This document shows, piece by piece, positions 1-7,700 of a stretch of DNA of 64,000 nucleotides. The notes under the pieces were generated by a model. It saw nothing but the letters and a program-made list of their open reading frames with translations. It was not told the origin of the DNA and ran no database searches. The stretch's first letter is position 1, and each line of letters starts with the position of its first letter. Position numbers and translations under genes: made by a program. The DNA is from Symsagittifera roscoffensis (lineage: Eukaryota > Xenacoelomorpha > Acoela > Convolutidae). The stretch spans positions 26,746,833-26,810,832 of the forward strand of contig NC_087062.1 of the NCBI RefSeq assembly GCF_963678635.1, in the 5' to 3' direction.

Positions 1-350
1 AGCAGCTTGAGAGGTCTGTAGTTAATGGGTCCCATGATCGCTTTTGTGGGAATTCCGGTCAGATCCGCGGTCTCCATCAATTTCGTTCTCGAGAAGTGCG
101 CCTCATGAGCTTTCAACCAGTCCACGCAATGATGTCTGTTTAAGTCCTCGTGCGACACTCGTTCAATACCCAGGGTCTCCGCCAATTCTCGCCTGCATTC
201 CAAACTCTCTAGGTCCAGCCCTTTCACCTTATCAGGATATCTCAAGCGAGCGGTCTCCATAGACCTCTTTTCCCGCTTGCTCTCTGCCACTACCACTGAG
301 GATATCGCCGAGCCTGGAGGTGTTGATGACTTCACCTCCTCAGACTCCAT
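1..350 (-). CDS. Partial ORF downstream of the SGNH ORF, element A
   Basis: An open frame starts at an ATG at 350-348 and runs off the window at base 1 (at least 116 codons). It overlaps the last 19 bases of the SGNH ORF in another frame. The predicted start is MESEEVKSSTPPGS, followed by a charged helical stretch with many Leu, Glu and Arg. I recognise no domain. It could be a last accessory ORF of the element, or the continuation of the SGNH protein after a frame change. Coding potential is supported by the absence of stops and by codon use like the neighbouring ORF. The 3' end and the LTR lie outside the window. Confidence 0.5.
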   Translation of the reverse strand, partial: MESEEVKSSTPPGSAISSVVVAESKREKRSMETARLRYPDKVKGLDLESLECRRELAETLGIERVSHEDLNRHHCVDWLKAHEAHFSRTKLMETADLTGIPTKAIMGPINYRPLKL

Positions 351-2257
351 TGGCGTGGCACTCTGCAATCTGGCCTGGTTGCTCCTCTAGTGTCTCTAGT
401 GTCAACTCTCGGTCCCAAGCGACCAGACAAGGCCCTTGAGGCAAGGAATGGTGGGTTCGGAGGTGGTCCTAATGTGAATTGGGCTGTCTCTAGCAGATCC
501 GCCTCTAGCGTGTTTATGTGTTCTTGGAAGACGTCATTCAGCCACTCTGCTCCCCTTGGTCTATCAAAATGGATTCCATCATTGGAGGTGTCCTCAGGGA
601 ATCCCTTTTTCTCCATGCGCTCCGCCACGTCCAACAGTCTGACAGGGAGCACACTCTTCCGGTGGATATCTCGGATCACCTTGTTTAGGTTCCGCACCTT
701 CTCGTTCATCTCCAAGGCGTGCTGATCAAACATCATGTTGTAGGGGACAGTACATACCGTCAACAGGATGGGGTCCATCTGGATCCTCAGCTCCTCAAGA
801 AGGCAGCTCATCTTGTCGTGCAGCCTCGTTACTTTCCTCGCTTCTCCCCTTGATACGTCGTTAGTCCCGATCATCAGGGTCACCGTGTATACTTTAGTCA
901 TCCCTAGCATGTCAAGCGTTGCCAACATCTGTGGCGTGGCAGCTCCAGCGAAACTCAAGATTCCTGTCTGCCAGTGCGATTGGATCCGGGTCAACACCCG
1001 CACCAGGCTGTCCCCTATGATTAGGTGAACCGCACCTTCTGGCACACGGGGTGGCGCAAGATACTCCACCCAGGCTGCATCATGAAAGCAGTCCCTCCTG
1101 GCTTTCTGTTCTGCACTCCATTCCAGCCGATTGTGCCTGTGGTATCTCTTCTCTGTGTTTTTCTTATAGCTCGAGATCACGACGCTCCTGACCGGCTGTT
1201 CCCTCCAAGTTGGGGGAAGCTCCGGTCTTGCCGAACTTTCACGACTTTTCTGCCGCAATTTCTCGCCCAGCTCTTTCAGACGCGATGAGCCGCCGCTCAC
1301 CTGACTGTCACTCGAGGTCGAGGTTGGGGTATATCCCGGCAGCACCACATCCATCAGTGGGCGTACGGGTTGCGTCTCTAGGCTACGCAAGGAAGACGTT
1401 GCGTCATTCGGTATCCAGACTTCCAACCCTTCACTCATGTGTTCTCGGGCCTCGCGGTCAAGGTTGAACCGTCCTCTTGCCCTGGGGGCTTCATCCACCT
1501 CCATGCGTGACTCTGGCCTCGAGCTGGTAACCACTCGCTCCTTTGGCCTGGCTCCCTTCTGTGCATCAAGCTCGCGTTGTCGTTGTTCTATTCTCTCCAA
1601 CTCCGACTTCAGTTGATCACGATTCGCGGCGTTCTCCCGCACCCTTAGTTCCTGCTGATGTTCAGCTTTTAGCATCTCAAGCAACCTCAGAGTCTGATCT
1701 CGCTCGTTGACCGCCTGGTCTCTCTCCAGCTGAACCTTCTCCCGATCCAGCTTTGCCTGATCCCGATCGAGGTTCGCCTTATTCCTTTCCTTCTGCGTCT
1801 TCTCGAGCTCTTTCTTCAGAACACCAAGATCCGGATATGCCTCGGTCGTCTGTTGCGCTCGCGTCATCGACGGCACCCTACTCGAGCCCTGGCCTGTAGG
1901 TCTTGCTGTTGGCCTAGCTGGTAGTGGGAATTCCCCTGCGCCATATTCAGTGTTGTTACTCAGGCCAGGATTCCTTGCCAAGTCAAAGCCCCTTACTCCT
2001 CCATCCACATTCCAAGACAACCATCTGGTCTGTTCTTGGTTTGATATACCCTCGGTGGTGTAGCCGATCATCAAGACAGCCTCCGTCGCAGACTCCCTGC
2101 ATTCACCCTGGTCTTCCAACTGGAGGATGGCATTCAGCATTACCGCCATTCTCTCGTCTATCTGGGTATAATCCAGGTCCCTCAGGCGTCTGTACAGCTC
2201 ATCAAGAGTAGGCTTCTTCAGGGCCGCGGGCATGGATTTCCAGAATCTGTCTGCCAT
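332..2257 (-). CDS. Coiled-coil plus SGNH/GDSL-hydrolase protein of element A
   Basis: This 641-residue ORF follows pol after a 500-bp spacer, where a retrovirus would carry env. Residues 1-100 are a helical N-terminal part. Residues about 145-235 are a strong charged coiled coil with repeated RDQ/LER motifs. Residues about 405-575 form an SGNH hydrolase fold with every block present: GDS (Ser417), Gly438 in SFAGAA, GTND (Asn466) and DGIHF (Asp560, His563). The catalytic Ser-Asp-His set is therefore intact. The tail after 590 is Arg/Pro-rich. No signal peptide or membrane segment is seen, so it is unlikely to be an envelope protein. SGNH/esterase domains are known in ORF1 of CR1-like LINEs; substrate and role here are unknown. 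It would need its own or a spliced mRNA. Confidence 0.85.
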   Translation of the reverse strand: MADRFWKSMPAALKKPTLDELYRRLRDLDYTQIDERMAVMLNAILQLEDQGECRESATEAVLMIGYTTEGISNQEQTRWLSWNVDGGVRGFDLARNPGLSNNTEYGAGEFPLPARPTARPTGQGSSRVPSMTRAQQTTEAYPDLGVLKKELEKTQKERNKANLDRDQAKLDREKVQLERDQAVNERDQTLRLLEMLKAEHQQELRVRENAANRDQLKSELERIEQRQRELDAQKGARPKERVVTSSRPESRMEVDEAPRARGRFNLDREAREHMSEGLEVWIPNDATSSLRSLETQPVRPLMDVVLPGYTPTSTSSDSQVSGGSSRLKELGEKLRQKSRESSARPELPPTWREQPVRSVVISSYKKNTEKRYHRHNRLEWSAEQKARRDCFHDAAWVEYLAPPRVPEGAVHLIIGDSLVRVLTRIQSHWQTGILSFAGAATPQMLATLDMLGMTKVYTVTLMIGTNDVSRGEARKVTRLHDKMSCLLEELRIQMDPILLTVCTVPYNMMFDQHALEMNEKVRNLNKVIRDIHRKSVLPVRLLDVAERMEKKGFPEDTSNDGIHFDRPRGAEWLNDVFQEHINTLEADLLETAQFTLGPPPNPPFLASRALSGRLGPRVDTRDTRGATRPDCRVPRQWSLRR

Positions 2258-2758
2258 TCTTTGTGACTTCGGGATGTATACAGGTATGTGTTAACCAGCT
2301 CAAGAATTACCTTACCGACTCAAGTATTACCCAACTCAAGAATTCTCTAGAAATGTTCCCTTGCAAACACTTGCGGTAGGTGCCGATTGTCACGAGTTCA
2401 ATCAAGATTTCTCTTTCTGTTTCTCGCTTGAGTATAGTTGGATTTTCAACTTTGTTTTTCAAACTTGATCTGAAAACAGAAACCATATTAAAACTTAACA
2501 TGTCATGTTCCTAACCTAGAGACCCCCCTTTTCACCAGTATGGTTAAAATCTTATCATTCTCTTTTCACTTAAAACAATTCAATTGGAATTTCCTTAAAA
2601 GCATGCAGATTCATTTTATGTTTTAGCACCATTAATTCTTTTTAAAATTCAATTGTCATGCCAATCACGTCTTAAGATCCCCTTTACCTGTGCCGCACCC
2701 CAGTACCTCACTCAAGACTCCTCCCTCACGCCCAACTCGAGACCCCCGTGTCCCCAAC
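2258..2758 (-). promoter_or_regulatory. Spacer with candidate intron before the SGNH ORF
   Basis: There is no convincing long ORF here. On the minus strand a good donor, CAG|GTAAAG, cuts after 2688, and a nematode-type acceptor, TTCTGTTTTCAG, ends at 2470. They define a possible 218-base intron (2687-2470). Splicing of this kind could place the SGNH start at 2257 near a new 5' leader. The remainder carries several CTCAAGAATT-like motifs (2299, 2319, 2334). The intron is inferred from consensus alone. Confidence 0.3.
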
Positions 2759-3139
2759 TCAGGCGATGCTCAAGTAGTATTTCTTGTGCAGATACACCAT
2801 TACTTCAGTTTCCGCGAAGACTACGTGTAGGATAGCGTACAATTCCCTTGAGCTCAGTTTGCCCCTGTTTGGGTCATACACCGGCATCGAGACCTCCGTT
2901 ATTCCTCTTTCAATCATGAAGTCTCGTAGTCTTGTTAGTGCCAAGATCACGTGTTCGGGATTGATTGTGTTCCTGTCATTGACCCTCGTCACTAGGAAGC
3001 ACAGATATTTGCCCGGGACTTGTGCTACTGATGGTGGAAGCGCTGCCATCCCTCCCAGACCTGGTCTCTGTCTGAACAGAAACTCCACGTTCTGGTACTC
3101 TCTCTTGAAGTCAGCTTCCAATCTCGATTTGAAACTCAT
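2759..3139 (-). pseudogene. C-terminal part of TARG1-like macrodomain, end of Pol polyprotein (element A)
   Basis: This 126-residue frame begins at an ATG overlapping the stop of the upstream frame (ATGA at 3139-3136). Its pattern matches the TARG1/OARD1 class of macrodomains: a helix, then KYLCFLVTR as a core strand, a long helix, EVSMPVYDPNRGKL at the ligand loop, a helix, then EVMVYLHKK as the last strand. The first strand and helix of the same fold are in the preceding frame, so the domain is split. The simplest reading is a one-base loss in this copy. The lysine and aspartate used by TARG1 for glutamate deacylation are not evident, so ADP-ribose binding rather than hydrolysis is possible. 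Confidence 0.65.
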
Positions 3140-4155
3140 TCCGCCGTAATGCAGATCGCACTAGTCCTGTTTGACAGGATGAAGTCGCTATCCGTTATCA
3201 TGATGTTTTCCGAGTACTCATTGGGTATTTCAAATTTCGTTTTGAAATTCCGACCTATGGTAGGCTCTGGTTCTTCTTCTTCCAGTTGCAATTCGCTTGT
3301 TTCTCTCACTTCCTTGAGCTTCTTTATCGTCAAATTTTCGGTGTGGGTAAGTCCTACCCCCACTCCCCGGACAAAAATATTTATCGACGTCCCCGTCGAT
3401 GTTGTCGGGTCTGAATTGTCCTGAGGAATGTCCAGTGGCCTGTCTGTTGCCGTCCATCCGAAAAGAGGGTCCTCTGTCTTCATGTAATTTGCCGCTGATA
3501 CATCGACTTGTTGAATGCTCTGTCCTTCGCGGCTCTCGTCTTTGACATCGCGCATCCACTCTAGTATCCTCAAGTTCGTATTCTCCCTCCTCTCTATCTC
3601 GCTCTGTTCGAGGTCCGTCTCCATTTCTGGCGTCGAGTAGTCTTCCTGCGGATAGTGTCCACCATCGTCAATGACCTGCCATTCCTCTTCGGCTTCCAGT
3701 TCGCCTGCACTCAGTAGTTCCTCGCCCAATTCGTCTGGCTGTATCTTGACGATCAAGAAGTCATCCCCGTACCTGTTGTACCTCATGCCGGTGCATTTAC
3801 GATTGCCAGTCCTGGTTTCCGGTGGTGTTGGTCGATCTGGCTCCATCCACTTCAGCACCTCATCTTGCTCCGGGTCGTTCCAGTCTTCTTCTACAAATGA
3901 TCCTGCATCAGACTCCACTCCTATCTTTTCATTGTCGTCCAAACTCAAGTTCTCATTACCATCATTTTTCTCTCTGGTGCCTTTTTCATTCACTTCACAC
4001 GCTGGCCCTACCACCAGGTACTCAAGACCCTCCATGTCCTTCGGTATGCACCAATCCTCTGGGGACGGGACGTGAGGCTTCAGATTTTCATAATGTGCCG
4101 CTCGCCCAGTACTCAAGCGATAGAACCGTCCTTGTTGATGAACTTCCGTTATCAT
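3136..4155 (-). pseudogene. Pol C-terminal tail: post-integrase region, acidic linker, macrodomain N-terminus
   Basis: This 339-residue frame continues the polyprotein after integrase. Residues 1-35 belong to the post-integrase DNA-binding region (GRFYRLSTGRAAHYENLKPH, typical of Ty3/gypsy pol). Residues 40-290 are a long, very acidic linker of unknown fold. Residues about 312-339 (ENIMITDSDF... to AICITAE) fit the first strand and conserved GD/AI positions of a macrodomain that continues in the next frame. Upstream, at 4156-4212, the same frame is open apart from two stop codons (TAA, TGA) that separate it from the integrase segment. It is therefore one broken polyprotein rather than an independent gene. 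Confidence 0.7.
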
Positions 4156-4757
4156 GAATGGTCCCCTCCACTTTTTGAGTAGTTTCTTTGTTCACTTGGG
4201 CGGTATGACATTTTAAAAGATCCACACGTAATGACCCACTTCATATGGCTTCGCTCGTAATATTTTTTCGTCATATTTTCTGCGTTGCCTCATTTGCGCT
4301 TGCGCCGTGTTCCTCCTGCATAGCTCGTTCAACTCCTGTTGCCTTTTGATCGCTTCTTTCACGTTTGCCTGAGGCAACGTCCTTTTCCCTTCGTATTCCG
4401 GGTAAAAGAATGTCAGAGGCATTGCTCTCTCCCTGCCCGTCAACATCATGAAGTGACTGATGCCCGTCGTTGAGTGTTGTGTACTGTTGTAGGCCCCTAC
4501 TACCTGTGGCAGGTATTTATCCCAGTCCCTCATGTATCTTGAGCAGTACACCCTCAACATGTTGACCAGTGTCCTGTTTTGTCTCTCTACCAACCCGTTG
4601 GTCTGTGGATGGTAGGTTGTCGAATGTGATTGAGCAATGTGCGATCTCTTCATCAATTCTTTTGTCAAGTCCCCCACAAAAGCTTTGCCGTTATCTGACT
4701 GGAAAGTCATTGGACAACCATACCGCGATATCCAATGCGTTATCAGATGATCACATG
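4156..4757 (-). pseudogene. Integrase second half of element A, shifted frame
   Basis: A frame change at about 4752-4757 separates this part from the main Gag-Pol frame. It holds the rest of the integrase core: FQSDNGKAF with the second catalytic Asp and GLVERQNRTL with the Glu, spaced as in the DDE core, then a region rich in Gln/Arg and the KPYEVGHYVWIF strand of the C-terminal domain. The open frame stops at 4213. Two further in-frame stops lie between there and 4156. The catalytic residues themselves are intact. Confidence 0.85.
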
Positions 4758-7700
4758 TCTTCGGCCGAGGCTGTCTGGCACGGAAGCGCTTCCGCCAACT
4801 TTGTGAAGTGATCTATTATAACCAGTATCTGGTTATATCCTGACTCTGTCATGCAGATTTTTTGATGGTCTATCTGCACCACTTCATTGAACTCCGAGCT
4901 CTCCACAGACTTGAGGGGAAACTTCATCTTCCTTGGGTCTTTTACCTGGAGGCATGCCAGGCATGCATTCACCCACCTCTCGCAAGCTTTTCTCATTCCT
5001 GGCCAATCAAACCTGTGAAGTATCCTTTGTTGTACTTTATCTATCCCCTGGTGTCCCATCTGGTCGTGCGATCTGAAAAGCACCTCCGTTTGATACAATT
5101 GCGGTAGTATGATTAGGTTGTGTTTGTGTAATATCTTCTCCTCATCTTTCCTTTTGCATGCTACCACCCCATCAGCTGTGTGGTAGAGTAAGTCTTTCTT
5201 TTCTTTGTAGAACTGGCTCAAGATCTTGTAGCTGTCTTCCTCGAGTTCCCCCTTCTCCTTGACCCCCGACTGGATCCATTTGGAGAGATTACTTGTCATT
5301 TTGTCATTCTTTTGGGCTCTTATTAGGTCTGACAGCCTGTATCTCGCCTTGACATGCTCCTTTAGCGCCATGATCTGTCCATTCATCTCACCAGGGTTGT
5401 GGATGTCGTCGCTCAGCTTCACGCATATCATCTTTTTCACGATTTTCATATCATCTTCTGGCACCAGATTCGTTCTGATGTTTGAGTTGCATGATAGTTC
5501 CCTGAATGGCTTCCTTGCAACCGCAATTTTCTCAAGTTCCTCACCACCTCGCATCTCCTGTATGTCCATATTGTATGTTCCTGAAGATGGATCCGTCTGT
5601 AACTCCCTGTCGTGGTGCCTTGTCTTCTCTTCCGCCAATATCATGCACAGACTGTCTTGGTTTTCGCTGCTCTCATCCGAGTCTTCATCCCATCCTTCAC
5701 GCTCCCCGGACAATTCTCCTTGTCCGGTTTCCTCTTCCGAGAACATGTAACGCTCCCCGGACTCTTGATCTAGTCCCAGGTGTCCTGTGTCTTCTTTGAA
5801 AGTCACTTTCTTTTTCCTGACCTTGGTCTGCTCCAGAATGTTTTCGGGGATCTTGTCAACTAGTGACCGCACGACATCTTTGCTGTCAGTGACTCTTCCT
5901 CTTGAGGAGTCAGTATCGTTCACTGTCTCTTTTCTCCGAAGTATAGTGACTTCCGGTTCCTCTTGACCCTTCTCTTGGATCACGGGCTTATCATTTGATA
6001 GTTTCTCGAGTAACCTCAACAAGTCATTATCTATCTGTGCAGTTCCTGCCTCTACCTGGTTGAGATCATAGCCTTTTGCCCTGAGCGTCTCCTTCACGAT
6101 TTTCGACTTGAGTATTATCTCTATCGGAATCCTTTTGCTCTTCTTCATGATGGTCTTCTCTGGAGGTTCTTCAGGTAATTCAGGATGATCTTCTATCGGT
6201 TTGCCTGACTTGTCCAGCCATCTCGTGAGTGGAAGACTGTCGTACGTTCCCTTGTCCATGAAGGAAAAGCCATCTTTGATTTCAGGTCTGTCTGCCTCTC
6301 TTTGCTCTTGTCTCTCATAGAACTCCGTCTTCTTACTCAAGCTGTCGGCATTCTGATGTTTATCTCGTGTTCGATGCTCAATTATTATGTTGTATCCATC
6401 TAGGCGAACTATCCACCTCCCAATGTAACTTTGGTCCATTGAGTACGTTTTCAGCCAGCTCAGTGCTCGGTTATCTACTCGCAACTTGAATGGCTCACTG
6501 CCCAGGTATGCCCTGTATTTCTCGACAAAGGTAACCACCGCGAACATCTCTGCTTTCGGTGCTCCGTACTTCATTTCCGTGTCACTCAGGACTTTGCTCC
6601 CGTACGCTATTGGTCTCAAGACTGTCTTCCCATTCCATTCTTGTTCTTGGTGGAGAATCCCAGAAATCGCGACTACCGACGCATCCGTGTCCAGCACGTA
6701 CATCCCTTTCTCAGTCGGCATTCCCAGTACTGGTGCCTCACATAGCTCTTTCTTTATTCTCTGGAATGACTCTTCTGCTGCGTTGTTCCACGTGAACTTC
6801 TTGCCCTTGTGTCTCATTAATTGTTGCATCGGGTTTACCTTGTCTGCGTAGCCTTTGATGAACTCTCTATAATAGTTAGCGAAACTCAGGAAGCTCATCA
6901 ACTGGTGCTCTGTCTTCGGTGACTTCCAGGTTAGGACTGCTTCCACGGCGTCCGTATCAGGTCTGATGCCGTGCTTGTCTACCATCCTACCCAAGTATTT
7001 TATTGAGTCCTTGAGTATCTCGCACTTCGATGGTTTACATTTTAGCCCCGACCTTTTCATGCATGCAAACACTTCGTCAAGTCTCTCAATGTGGTCTTCC
7101 AGTGTTGGCGTCGCTATTACCACGTCATCCACGTAGCACATTACCAGATTGCCATACTTCTTCGTCACGCCTATCAGCGCGTGTGCCATCAACCGCTGAA
7201 ACGTGGCTGTGGCATTGCAAAGTCCAAACGGCATCCGTTTCCATTTAAACAGACCCAACTCGCAGGCGAACCCTGTCTTGTCCCTGTCCTGCTTCCTTAG
7301 TGGTACCTGCCAAAAGGCCGAGCCTAAATCAAGAGTCGTAAAAAATTTTGCATCACCTAACTTCGAGAGGCTCTCATCAATTCTAGGTATGGGATAGGCA
7401 TCCTTCACCGTGACAGAGTTCAGATATCGAAAGTCACAACAAAACCTCAACTGGTCGCCTTTCTTTTTGGCCATCACTACTCCACAGGCCCACGGTGACT
7501 TGGATGGTTCTATCATGTCATACTCTAGTAACGTCTCGATTTCTTTTCTACACGCGTCCGATTTGTGTGGGGTCATGCGCCTCGCCCCCTCCCTGTGTGG
7601 TACCGCGTTTTCCTCAAGTTCTATTTCATGCTCAACAAAATTACAACACCCGATATCCGCCTTATGCCTCGAAAAAACTTCCTCGTTCCGCTCTAGTACG

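Noticed and set aside
3671..4157. Plus-strand ORFs opposite the pol tail
   Set aside because: They mirror the acidic Glu/Asp codons of the minus-strand gene and show no domain.
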